DNA from: Burkholderiaceae bacterium
Lineage (GTDB): Bacteria; Pseudomonadota; Gammaproteobacteria; Burkholderiales; Burkholderiaceae_C
Assembly: GCA_031276435.1 (NCBI GenBank)
Contig: JAISNB010000213.1
Coordinates: 1 to 13,240 of the forward strand
Direction: 5' to 3'
DNA length: 13,240 nt
The position numbers were made by a program, and so were the translations under genes. Numbering within the stretch: the first letter of the stretch is position 1; each line of letters starts with the position of its first letter. Below the pieces are notes generated by a model. The model saw nothing but the letters and a program-made list of their open reading frames with translations. It was not told the origin of the DNA and did not search any database. This document shows, piece after piece, positions 6,172-12,783 of this stretch.

Positions 6172-8280
6172 ATGCATGTTTTATTTGACGAGGCTGGGAA
6201 AATCCTGGCCGGAAAGATTCTGTCGGAAGCCGAGGCTTCCGCGCAGGTGGAACTCGACTCGGGCAAGCGCCTCAAGGTCAAGGCGGCCAACCAGTTGCTG
6301 CGCTTTGAAAAGCCCGCGCCCGCCGATCTTTTGAGCCAGGCGCAGGCGCTGGCCGCCGAGGTGGATTTGCCCCTGGCCTGGGAATTTGCGCCCACCGACG
6401 AATTCGGCTTTGCCGACGTGACCGCTGACTACTTTGGCGCCGCCAGCGGCGTTGTGCAGCAGGCCGGCATGCTGCTGGCGCTGCACGAGGCGCCGCACTA
6501 CTTTCGCCGCGCAGGCAAGGGGCGCTTCAGGAAAGCGCCAGCAGACATCGTGGCGCAGGCGCTGGCGGCCATCGAGCGCAAGAAGCAAACCGCGCGGCAA
6601 ATCGACGCCTGGGCGGATGAACTGGTGCAGGGCCGCTGCCCGCAACCGGTTGGCGAGCAGCTTTTCAGGATTTTGCTGCGCCCCGACAAGAACGCGCCCG
6701 AATACAAGGCCGTGGTGCAGGCCAGCCGCGCCGCGCAACTGCCGCCGCTGGCGCTGCTGAAAAACGCGGGCGCCATCCCATCGGCCTACCAGTTTCACTG
6801 GCGGCGCTTTTTGTTCGAGCACTTCCCGCAAGGCACTGGCTTTGCGGCTGGATTGAGCGCGCCCGCCATGCCCGGCGACTTGCCGCTGGCAGCCGATGTG
6901 CAGGCGTATTCGATTGACGACTCGCACACCACGGAGATTGACGATGCGCTCTCGCTGCAAGGCCTGGGCAGCGGCAAGGTTACGCTCGGCATCCACATTG
7001 CCGCGCCCGCGCTGGGCATGCAGCCGGGCGACGCGCTCGATCTGGCCAGCCGCGCGCGCCTGTCCACCGTGTACATGCCCGGCCACAAAATCACCATGCT
7101 GCCGGGCGACGTGGTGCAGGCCTGCACGCTCGCCGAAGGGCGCGCCGCGCCCGCCGTGTCGCTGTACGTCACGCTGGACGAAGGCACACTGGCCATCGAA
7201 GGCAGTACAACCCGGCTTGAGCGCGTGCCCATCGCCGCCAATGTGCGCCACGACCTGCTCGATGGCGTGATCACGCCTGAATGGCTGGCAGGCGGCGACC
7301 AGGACGCCGACGCCGTGGAAAAAGCGCAGGCGGCCATCGCCATTCCGCGCGCGCAACTGGCTTTCCTGTACCGGCTGGCGCTGCACCTGAAAGCCAGGCG
7401 CGAACAGGTGCGCGGCAAGCCCGAGACCTTCAACCGCCCCGACTACAACTTTCGCCTGCCGGGCAAGCTGGCCGACGCCCTGCCCACAGGCGAGGAGAGG
7501 GTAGAAATCAGCGCGCGCCAGCGCGGCGCACCGCTCGATCTGATCGTGGCCGAAACCATGATCCTCGCCAACAGCACCTGGGGCCAGTGGCTCGCCAGCC
7601 TGGGCGTGCCTGCCATTTACCGCAGCCAGTCCCGGCTGGCGCCGGGCATCAAAGTGCGCATGGGCACCAAAGCCCTGCCGCACGCGGGCATTGGCGTGCC
7701 CTGCTATGCCTGGGCCACATCGCCGCTGCGCCGCTACGTGGATCTGGTCAACCAGTGGCAAATCATCGCCTGCGCGCGCTTTGGTCAAACCGCCGCGCTG
7801 GCCGCGCCTTTCAAGCCCAGGGATTCGCAACTGTTTGGCATCATCAGCGCCTTCGAGGCGGCCTACGCCGCCTACAACGCCAACCAGGGCGCGCTGGAGC
7901 GTTTCTGGACCCTGCGCTTCATCCAGCAAAACGGCATCGACCAACTGGAAGCCACAGTCATCAAGGAGCAAACGGGCGCGGCCTGGCTGGTGCGCGCCAA
8001 CGCGCTGCCACTGGTGTTGACCGCCATGGGGCCAGCGGGCCTGGCGCGCGGCGCGCAAGTGCGCGTCAAACTGGGCGAGGCCGACGACATCGCGCTGGAC
8101 ATCAGCGGCGCCATCAGCGAAGTGCTGCACGCCGCGGCACCGGCGGCCAGCGGCGACGGCGCATACGACGACTCTGACGAAGATGCCGATGGCGCCGACG
8201 CCACCACCACCGTGGCCGGAGCGCTTGCCATCGCGCTGGATCTGGACGAACCTGAGGCCGGGGATAATCCCGCTTCGTAA
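6172..8280 (+). CDS. RNB-domain (RNase II family) exoribonuclease
   Basis: Likely a 3'-to-5' hydrolytic exoribonuclease in cytoplasmic RNA decay. The central RNB domain has the active-site stretch YSIDDSHTTEIDDALS. D249, D257 and D258 align with RNase II D201, D209 and D210, while E255 replaces the third of the four aspartates (D207). The later ATSPLRRYVDLVNQW block (S517-Y522) carries the basic residues of the family. The N-terminal part has a small beta-rich region (LDSGKRLKVKAANQLLRFE) instead of a recognisable full cold-shock pair. The C-terminus is an acidic tail (DDSDEDADGAD). The 702-residue length is close to RNase II and shorter than RNase R. The ATG at 6172 gives MHVLFDEAGKILAG, the family start as I know it; an ATG at 6154 is in frame. 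The stop overlaps the next start (TAATG), so the two are translationally coupled. Confidence 0.93.
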   Translation: MHVLFDEAGKILAGKILSEAEASAQVELDSGKRLKVKAANQLLRFEKPAPADLLSQAQALAAEVDLPLAWEFAPTDEFGFADVTADYFGAASGVVQQAGMLLALHEAPHYFRRAGKGRFRKAPADIVAQALAAIERKKQTARQIDAWADELVQGRCPQPVGEQLFRILLRPDKNAPEYKAVVQASRAAQLPPLALLKNAGAIPSAYQFHWRRFLFEHFPQGTGFAAGLSAPAMPGDLPLAADVQAYSIDDSHTTEIDDALSLQGLGSGKVTLGIHIAAPALGMQPGDALDLASRARLSTVYMPGHKITMLPGDVVQACTLAEGRAAPAVSLYVTLDEGTLAIEGSTTRLERVPIAANVRHDLLDGVITPEWLAGGDQDADAVEKAQAAIAIPRAQLAFLYRLALHLKARREQVRGKPETFNRPDYNFRLPGKLADALPTGEERVEISARQRGAPLDLIVAETMILANSTWGQWLASLGVPAIYRSQSRLAPGIKVRMGTKALPHAGIGVPCYAWATSPLRRYVDLVNQWQIIACARFGQTAALAAPFKPRDSQLFGIISAFEAAYAAYNANQGALERFWTLRFIQQNGIDQLEATVIKEQTGAAWLVRANALPLVLTAMGPAGLARGAQVRVKLGEADDIALDISGAISEVLHAAAPAASGDGAYDDSDEDADGADATTTVAGALAIALDLDEPEAGDNPAS

Positions 8281-9182
8281 TGCTTCGATTCATCCAGTCG
8301 CTTTCCACGCTTCAGTGCGCCCTGCTGTTTTCGCTGCTGGCGCACGCCGTGGTATTGACCGTGCGCTTTGTCGACCCGGAAGGCTTCAACCGCGTGTTCC
8401 AGGACACCGGGCTGGAGGTCATCCTGGTCAACACCAGTGGCGACGAAAAACCCGTCAAGGCCCAGGCCATCGCGCAAACCAGTCTGGCGGGCGGCGGCGA
8501 CGCGGCTGACCCCAGCCTCTTTGCCACATCGCCCCTGACCAACAACGATCTGGACGCATTTGGCGCCGATGTGGTCGACCAGAACCAGCGCCGCATCAAC
8601 GCCATGCAGCAGCAGCAGCAACAACTGCTGACCCAGGTGCGCAACCTGCTGGCCAGCATGCCCAAGCCCGACCCCAACAAAAGCGCCGACGACCCGGACG
8701 TCAAGCAGCAGGAAGAAAAGCGCCTCCAGTTGAGCAAGCAAATCGCCGCCCTTGAGCGGCGCATACAAGAAGAAAACGCCCGCCCGCGCAAACGCTTTCT
8801 CAGCCCCGCCACGCTGGGCAGCACCTACGCCGTCTACTACGACGACATGCGGCGCAAAATCGAGCGGCGCGGCACCGAGAACTTCCCCGAATACGGCGGC
8901 AAAAAACTCTATGGCGAACTGATGATGGGCATCCTGGTGCACCACGACGGCCACATCATGGACGCGAAAGTCGTGCAATCGTCGGGCAACCGCATACTCG
9001 ACCGCCTGGCCGAAGCCATCACCAACGCCTCGGCCCCGTTCGGCAAATTCACGCCAGCCATGCGCAAGGACACCGACCAGTTTGATGTGACCGTGCGCTT
9101 TCGCTTCAACCACGACCAAACGCTGGAAGCCACCTTGCAATCTGACTCGCTGACGCAATCGGTCACCGAACAATTGCGCTGA
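8280..9182 (+). CDS. TonB C-terminal-domain-like inner-membrane protein with coiled coil
   Basis: Residues about 11-29 form one N-terminal membrane anchor (CALLFSLLAHAVVLTVRFV). A periplasmic region follows with a Gln-rich coiled coil (MQQQQQQLL at 109-117, then EEKRLQLSKQIAALERRIQEE), where classical TonB would have a proline-rich rod. Residues about 208-262 (KKLYGELMMGILVHHDGHI, VVQSSGNRILDRLAEAI) match the TonB C-terminal fold. No ExbB or ExbD is nearby. Genes of this kind follow RNB ribonuclease genes in Burkholderiales and are annotated as energy transducer TonB, but the missing Pro-rich spacer suggests an envelope-spanning or scaffold role closer to TolA. The start overlaps the RNB stop by one base. 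Confidence 0.78.
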   Translation: MLRFIQSLSTLQCALLFSLLAHAVVLTVRFVDPEGFNRVFQDTGLEVILVNTSGDEKPVKAQAIAQTSLAGGGDAADPSLFATSPLTNNDLDAFGADVVDQNQRRINAMQQQQQQLLTQVRNLLASMPKPDPNKSADDPDVKQQEEKRLQLSKQIAALERRIQEENARPRKRFLSPATLGSTYAVYYDDMRRKIERRGTENFPEYGGKKLYGELMMGILVHHDGHIMDAKVVQSSGNRILDRLAEAITNASAPFGKFTPAMRKDTDQFDVTVRFRFNHDQTLEATLQSDSLTQSVTEQLR

Positions 9183-9241
9183 TGCCAACACCCATGCGCG
9201 CCGCCGCCGCTGCCGCCATCATCGCCGCCAAACCGCCATGA
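9182..9241 (+). other. 19-codon mini-ORF bridging the tonB-like gene and ruvC
   Basis: The ATG overlaps the TGA of the tonB-like gene (TGATG), and its own TGA overlaps the ruvC ATG (ATGA). The encoded peptide would be MPTPMRAAAAAAIIAAKPP. No Shine-Dalgarno precedes ruvC, so ribosomes finishing this mini-ORF could re-initiate there. It is probably a translational relay, not a functional peptide. It could also be coincidence. Confidence 0.35.
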
Positions 9242-9801
9242 GAATTCTGGGCATAGACCCGGGCCTGCGCTCTACGGGCTTTGGCGTACTGGACGCCACC
9301 GGCGGCGCCAGCGCGCCCTTGGCCTACGTAGCCAGCGGCGTCATCCAGACCCAGGGCGCCGATCAGGGCAACCTGCCCGCGCGCCTGAAAATCATTTTCG
9401 ACGGCATTGCCGAACTGGCCGAACACTACCGGCCCGACATAGCCGTGGTCGAAATCGTATTCATCAACGTCAACCCGCAAGCCAGCCTGCTGCTGGGACA
9501 AGCCCGTGGCGCCTGCGTCACGGCGCTGGTGGCGCGCGGCCTGCCAGTTGCCGAATACACCGCCCTGCAAATGAAAAAAGCCGTGGCCGGACACGGCAAA
9601 GCGGCCAAGGCCCAGGTGCAGGAAATGGTCAAACGGCTGCTGCAACTGCCAGCCGCGCCCCGTGCCGACGCAGCCGACGCGCTGGCCCTTGCCATCACCC
9701 ACGCGCACGCCAGCCGCCCGCTGGCGCTGCTGGGCGCATCGGGCGGCGTGCGGCGCACCACGGCCAGCATGTACCGCCACCACCGCGGCGGCGGCAAATA
9801 A
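9238..9801 (+). CDS. ruvC: Holliday junction resolvase RuvC
   Basis: Cuts four-way DNA junctions as a dimer together with RuvAB in recombinational repair. The sequence opens MRILGIDPGLRSTGFGV with catalytic D7. VVEIVFINVNPQASLLLGQARGA contains E72, and ADAADALALAITHAH contains D144 and D147. Together these are the four acidic active-site residues, offset by six from E. coli (D7, E66, D138, D141). MKKAVAGHGKAAKAQVQEMV is the conserved DNA-contact block. The 187-residue length is normal, with a His/Gly-rich tail. ruvA and ruvB are not in the window. The ATG at 9238 is fixed by the IDPG motif; no Shine-Dalgarno is visible. Confidence 0.98.
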   Translation: MRILGIDPGLRSTGFGVLDATGGASAPLAYVASGVIQTQGADQGNLPARLKIIFDGIAELAEHYRPDIAVVEIVFINVNPQASLLLGQARGACVTALVARGLPVAEYTALQMKKAVAGHGKAAKAQVQEMVKRLLQLPAAPRADAADALALAITHAHASRPLALLGASGGVRRTTASMYRHHRGGGK

Positions 9802-9869
9802 TACACAAAATAAAACACACTGGACAGGCATGGCAACAGGATAATAAAAGCAGCCTTTGTACAAATCGC

Positions 9870-9900
9870 CATTGCAGGGCGCCATGGCAATCCAGACGGT
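9870..9900. repeat. Degenerate palindromic repeat, copy E
   Basis: CATTGCAGGG at the left and GGCAATCCAGACGG at the right match the arms of the element at 9-37, around a GCGCC centre. It lies 68 bases after the ruvC stop. Confidence 0.55.
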
Positions 9901-10072
9901 ATTTCTCCTGGAATAGCACTGATTCTCTGCTCGGTATGTCAATGGATTGCTTCCCGTCACGCCATCAAAGCGCGATCGCAATAACGAATGATTAAATTAA
10001 GGCTTTTCAAAAACTTTTTCTTCTGCCTGAACAAACATCAAGGCAAAAGAATCAAGGAAACATTTATCTGGC

Positions 10073-10110
10073 TGGCACTGCGAGGGCATTGGCCCCGTGG
10101 CGATCCAGAG
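10073..10110. repeat. Degenerate palindromic repeat, copy F
   Basis: CACTGCGAGGGCA and GTGGCGATCCAGAG correspond to the arms of copy A with point changes. A further half-arm, CATTGCGAGG, occurs near 10152. Confidence 0.5.
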
Positions 10111-10322
10111 GGCGCTTGCCATGCACAAGGCGCGCAGGATGCCTTATCATTGCGAGGCTCCTGTTTCCACCATGACGTTCCGCCCGCCGTGCACTACAAG
10201 CCCCAAGTTTCCGCATCTCGCTCCTGCTGCTTGCCGCGCGTGGCGCAAGCCGCCGCGCCAACGCTCCGGCACGGGAATCTGCATTTGCCGACTTCATCGG
10301 TGTTTGGGTGGCGATTGCGCAT

Positions 10323-10344
10323 AAGAAGTGTGCAAACACTTCTT
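10323..10344. other. Nine-base-pair hairpin with a GNRA-type loop
   Basis: AAGAAGTGT (10323-10331) and ACACTTCTT (10336-10344) pair without mismatch around GCAA, a GNRA tetraloop when transcribed on +. No T-run follows, so it is not a standard terminator. Its role is unknown. Confidence 0.5.
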
Positions 10345-10391
10345 GAAGGGATTGCGGCGGAGAGCGTGGTATGAGGACGACAGACAGGCAT

Positions 10392-10407
10392 GGAAACCGG
10401 GGTTTCC
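10392..10407. other. Palindrome upstream of the Fic gene
   Basis: GGAAACC and GGTTTCC flank GG. A second small inverted repeat, GTGGC (10436-10440) with GCCAC (10446-10450), is closer to the Fic start. They could be operator-like or simply structural. Confidence 0.3.
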
Positions 10408-10485
10408 GGCCATCTGCGCCCGTTTATTTTAGGATGTGGCGCCATGCCACAATAGCGTCTCCCCTTATTTTAACTTGACGCCAAC

Positions 10486-11670
10486 ATGAAACGCGGACAG
10501 CAGGGCGAAACCATCAGCATCAGCATGGTCGGCGAGGCGGCAAACGCCTTTGTGCCCGCGCCGCTGCCACCTGTGCCGCCCATCGAGTGGACGCCCGCCC
10601 TGCGTGAAAAATCCGACCGCGCCTTGCTGGCCCTGGGGCGGCTGGACAGCGTTTCCGTGTTGTTGCCCGACGCCACGCTGTTTATCTACACCTATGTCCG
10701 CAAGGAGGCCGTGCTCTCTTCCATGATCGAGGGGACGCAATCCTCGCTCTCCGACCTGTTGCTGTTTGAACTGGAACAACAACCCGGCGCATCGCTGGAA
10801 GATGCGCGGGAAGTGAGCAACTACGTCGCGGCAATGGAATACGGCCTTCTGCGCCTGAAGGAAGGCTTCCCCTTGTGCCTGCGGCTTTTCCGCGAAGTGC
10901 ATGGCGTTTTGCTCTCCCACGGGCGCGGCAGCGCGCAGACGCCGGGCGAATTTCGCCGCTCGCAAAACTGGATTGGCGGCGCGCGCCCTGGCAATGCCGC
11001 CTTTGTGCCGCCGCCGCCCGACCGGGTGATGGATTGCATGGGGCGGCTGGAGCTTTTCCTGCACGATCAACCTGAAGCCACGCCGGTGCTGGAAAAAGCG
11101 GCGCTGGCGCATGTGCAATTCGAGACCATCCACCCTTTTCTGGACGGCAATGGCCGTCTGGGGCGCTTGCTGATGACGCTTCTGTTGTGCGAGCAAAAAG
11201 TGCTCTCCGCGCCGATGCTGTATTTGAGCCTTTATTTCAAGACCTACCGCGCGCGTTATTACGAACTGCTTAACCGTGTGCGATCAGATGGCGATTGGGA
11301 AAGCTGGCTCGACTTTTTTGCCGACGCCATCATCCATACTGCGAAAGAAGCGGTGGAAACCGCGCAAGCCCTGCTCGCGCTGGCAGAGGCCGACCAGACG
11401 CGCATTGCCGCGTTGGGCCGGGCGGCGGCCTCCGCCCGCCAGATTCATCGCGCCCTGATGGAGCATCCCATTACCGACGCGGGCAGGCTCACGCAAAAAA
11501 CCGCCCTGACGCCCGCCACCGTCAACAAGGCGTTGAAGCACCTGGAAGCGTTGAACATCGTCAAGGAATTAACGGCCATGAAGCGCAATCGCCTGTTTTG
11601 CTATACAGGCTACCTCGACATCCTGAACCGGGGCACGGAATTGCCCGATAGATCATTGACCGCCAAATAA
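10486..11670 (+). CDS. Fic-family protein, class II (N-terminal inhibitory helix), with C-terminal winged helix
   Basis: Predicted to transfer AMP from ATP to a hydroxyl of a target protein. The core motif HPFLDGNGRLGR (H216 to R227) matches HPFxxGNGRxxR in full, so catalysis should be possible. The inhibitory motif SSMIEG (S78 to G83, with E82) matches (S/T)xxxE(G/N) and lies before the Fic core, which defines class II autoinhibition. The flap GEFRRSQNWIGG precedes the core. Residues about 315-375 (SARQIHRALMEHPITDAGR, LTPATVNKALKHLEALNIV) form a winged-helix DNA-binding region, as in SoFic-type proteins. The 394-residue length is typical. No antitoxin gene is needed in this class. The ATG at 10486 has no clear Shine-Dalgarno. 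Composition resembles the host more than the TIR genes downstream. The target is unknown. Confidence 0.95.
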   Translation: MKRGQQGETISISMVGEAANAFVPAPLPPVPPIEWTPALREKSDRALLALGRLDSVSVLLPDATLFIYTYVRKEAVLSSMIEGTQSSLSDLLLFELEQQPGASLEDAREVSNYVAAMEYGLLRLKEGFPLCLRLFREVHGVLLSHGRGSAQTPGEFRRSQNWIGGARPGNAAFVPPPPDRVMDCMGRLELFLHDQPEATPVLEKAALAHVQFETIHPFLDGNGRLGRLLMTLLLCEQKVLSAPMLYLSLYFKTYRARYYELLNRVRSDGDWESWLDFFADAIIHTAKEAVETAQALLALAEADQTRIAALGRAAASARQIHRALMEHPITDAGRLTQKTALTPATVNKALKHLEALNIVKELTAMKRNRLFCYTGYLDILNRGTELPDRSLTAK

Positions 11671-11692
11671 GGACAAACCTAGGGACAACCCC

Positions 11693-11815
11693 ATGAAAAT
11701 CCGAGTTTGGCTCCCCCCTGATGACGCACCTTTCGCCAAACCAATGTCTGGTAGAATCGCCACAAAGGTCATCGATCGTCTAGGAGATGAGGTGATGAAG
11801 GTGTTTCGAGTGTAA
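11693..11815 (+). CDS. Possible small ORF of 40 residues between Fic and TIR genes
   Basis: Reads MKIRVWLPPDDAPFAKPMSG followed by RIATKVIDRLGDEVMKVFRV. AGGGA (11681-11685) lies seven bases before its ATG, and its stop is 17 bases before the TIR-gene ATG. I recognise no family. It may be a real small protein of the TIR locus, a leader peptide, or a remnant of a larger gene. Composition is intermediate between the Fic gene and the AT-rich TIR gene. Confidence 0.3.
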   Translation: MKIRVWLPPDDAPFAKPMSGRIATKVIDRLGDEVMKVFRV

Positions 11816-11821
11816 TTTTTT

Positions 11822-11827
11822 AGGAGA
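11822..11827 (+). promoter_or_regulatory. Shine-Dalgarno of the TIR-like gene
   Basis: AGGAGA lies five bases before the ATG at 11833 and decides that start. It directly follows a TTTTTT run (11816-11821). Confidence 0.75.
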
Positions 11828-11832
11828 ACATC

Positions 11833-12324
11833 ATGGTTCGCAAAGTTTTTTATAGTTTTCACTACCAAGCGGATGTTTGGAGGACGTTTCAAGTCCGTAA
11901 CATCGGTGCGGTGGAAGGCAACAAACCCGCATCGGATAACGACTGGGAAACCGTGAAGAGAGGCGGAGACGCAGCCATTAAAAGATGGATTGATAGCCAA
12001 CTGAGCGGACGTAGCTGCACCATCGTACTGATCGGAAAAGACACGGCAGGACGACAATGGATCAATTACGAAATAGAGAAAAGTTGGAATGATAAGATGG
12101 GAGTTCTCGGCATATATATCCACAACCTCAAGGGTCAAGATAGTAAACAATCACCCAAAGGGAAAAATCCTTTTGATGAATTTTCAATAAATCATCAAAA
12201 AATGTCAGGCATTGTGAAGGCATATGATCCCCCATACTCTGATAGCCAGCGTGTCTATGAATGGATTGAACAGAATTTAGCGTCGCTTATTGAGGAAGCT
12301 ATAAATATTCGAAAGAGGTGTTGA
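11833..12324 (+). CDS. TIR-like (MTH538/DUF1863, ThsB-type) protein
   Basis: Predicted TIR-fold enzyme that could process NAD and make a nucleotide signal, as ThsB does in Thoeris antiphage defence. The first strand and helix are KVFYSFHYQADVWRTFQVRN (residues 4-23). Next come DWETVKRGGDAAIKRWIDSQ, then CTIVLIGKDTAGRQWINYE (62-80) and IEKSWNDKMGVLGIYIHNL. This order of a FYSFH start, a VLIGxxT strand and a W(I/V)xYEI helix is characteristic of the DUF1863 TIR-like family. E80 is the likely catalytic glutamate. The C-terminal part (VYEWIEQNLASLIEEAI) is a helix typical of the family end. No membrane or extra sensor domain is present in the 163 residues. The gene is much richer in A and T than its surroundings, which suggests horizontal transfer. 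It is separated from the next gene by one base. No ThsA homologue is visible. Confidence 0.85.
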   Translation: MVRKVFYSFHYQADVWRTFQVRNIGAVEGNKPASDNDWETVKRGGDAAIKRWIDSQLSGRSCTIVLIGKDTAGRQWINYEIEKSWNDKMGVLGIYIHNLKGQDSKQSPKGKNPFDEFSINHQKMSGIVKAYDPPYSDSQRVYEWIEQNLASLIEEAINIRKRC

Positions 12325-12325
12325 T

Positions 12326-12763
12326 GTGTCCCAACTTTCTGAATTTGCTGAAAGTCAAGCCGTTCATCTGCATCTGAACATTTTACAGGCCGTTATTCAA
12401 AGAATGTCTGAGAATAGTGTTGCAGCGAAAACATGGTGCATTACACTGGTATCAGCAATTCTCGTTCTTGTTGTTGATAAAAGTGATCCAAAGTTTGCGT
12501 GGCTCGCACTTATTCCAACATTTCTGTTCTTTGTGTTGGATACCTATTACTTGGCACTTGAACGCAGATTTAGAAATTATTATAACGAATTTATTAAAAA
12601 AATTCATTCTGAATGCCTGGAAGCCTGCGATCTCTTTGTCATTAGACCAGAAGGCCATTTGTTTTCAATCTTTTTGCGTTCTATTTGTTCATTTTCAATA
12701 TGGCCGTTCTATGCCATGTTGGTCGTTATAATAGGGATTTGCTGGAAATTCGTACTTCACTAA
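12326..12763 (+). CDS. Small three-segment membrane protein, partner of the TIR-like gene
   Basis: A 145-residue protein with three hydrophobic segments: about 36-51 (TWCITLVSAILVLVV), 57-74 (FAWLALIPTFLFFVLDTY) and 122-143 (SFSIWPFYAMLVVIIGICW). Between the second and third is a charged stretch, YLALERRFRNYYNEFIKKIH. The pattern KTW, then P..FFVLD..YL..ERRFR, resembles the small membrane proteins often found beside DUF1863 TIR genes (remembered, not searched). GTG at 12326 is the start: AGAGG (12314-12318) precedes it by seven bases, and an ATG two bases earlier opens a frame that stops after 17 codons. It is almost certainly co-transcribed with the TIR gene and shares its AT-rich composition. 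A membrane-disrupting effector triggered by a TIR product is the favoured idea, but this is inference. Confidence 0.8.
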   Translation: MSQLSEFAESQAVHLHLNILQAVIQRMSENSVAAKTWCITLVSAILVLVVDKSDPKFAWLALIPTFLFFVLDTYYLALERRFRNYYNEFIKKIHSECLEACDLFVIRPEGHLFSIFLRSICSFSIWPFYAMLVVIIGICWKFVLH

Positions 12764-12783
12764 TTACTAGATAATTAATTAGT
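12760..12783. other. AT-rich palindrome at the right edge of the TIR unit
   Basis: CTAATTA (12760-12766) and TAATTAG (12776-12782) are exact inverted repeats nine bases apart. An overlapping interrupted palindrome, ACTAGATAATTAATTAGT, spans 12766-12783. It overlaps the stop codon of the membrane gene and touches the start of the helicase remnant. It might be a terminator stem without a T-run, a promoter element, or a junction scar. Confidence 0.4.

Larger units (their letters stand above)
9802..10485. other. 684-base gene-free stretch between ruvC and the Fic gene
   Basis: No coding region is convincing here. Both strands give only short low-complexity frames. The stretch holds two degenerate copies of the palindromic repeat (9870-9900, 10073-10110) plus a half-copy near 10150 (CATTGCGAGG), a nine-base-pair hairpin at 10323-10344, and two smaller palindromes at 10392-10407 and 10436-10450. 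The block of roughly 10064-10380 has the look of a dispersed intergenic repeat. I could not identify a transposase or its remains. Confidence 0.6.

Noticed and set aside
6181..8130. 649-residue - strand open frame opposite the RNB gene
   Set aside because: Antisense of a high-GC gene. It lacks any family resemblance, whereas the + frame has a complete RNB active site.
8604..8624. CAG-type triplet run as a contingency repeat
   Set aside because: It is a short, mixed CAG/CAA glutamine stretch inside a coiled coil. Triplet length changes would not shift the frame, and nothing suggests phase variation.
9988..10374. 128-residue + strand frame between ruvC and Fic
   Set aside because: No ribosome-binding site, Cys/His/Pro-rich composition and overlap with repeat copies. 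It looks like translated intergenic repeat DNA.
11653..12150. 165-residue - strand frame across the small ORF and the TIR gene start
   Set aside because: No ribosome-binding site or motif. It overlaps the well-supported TIR frame.
12324..12380. ATG overlapping the TIR stop as start of the downstream gene
   Set aside because: That frame ends after 17 codons. GTG at 12326 opens the 145-residue frame with a better-spaced Shine-Dalgarno.
11833..12763. Calling the pair a complete Thoeris system
   Set aside because: No ThsA with SLOG, SIR2 or Macro domain is visible, and the membrane protein has no recognisable sensor domain, so the named assignment is not supported.
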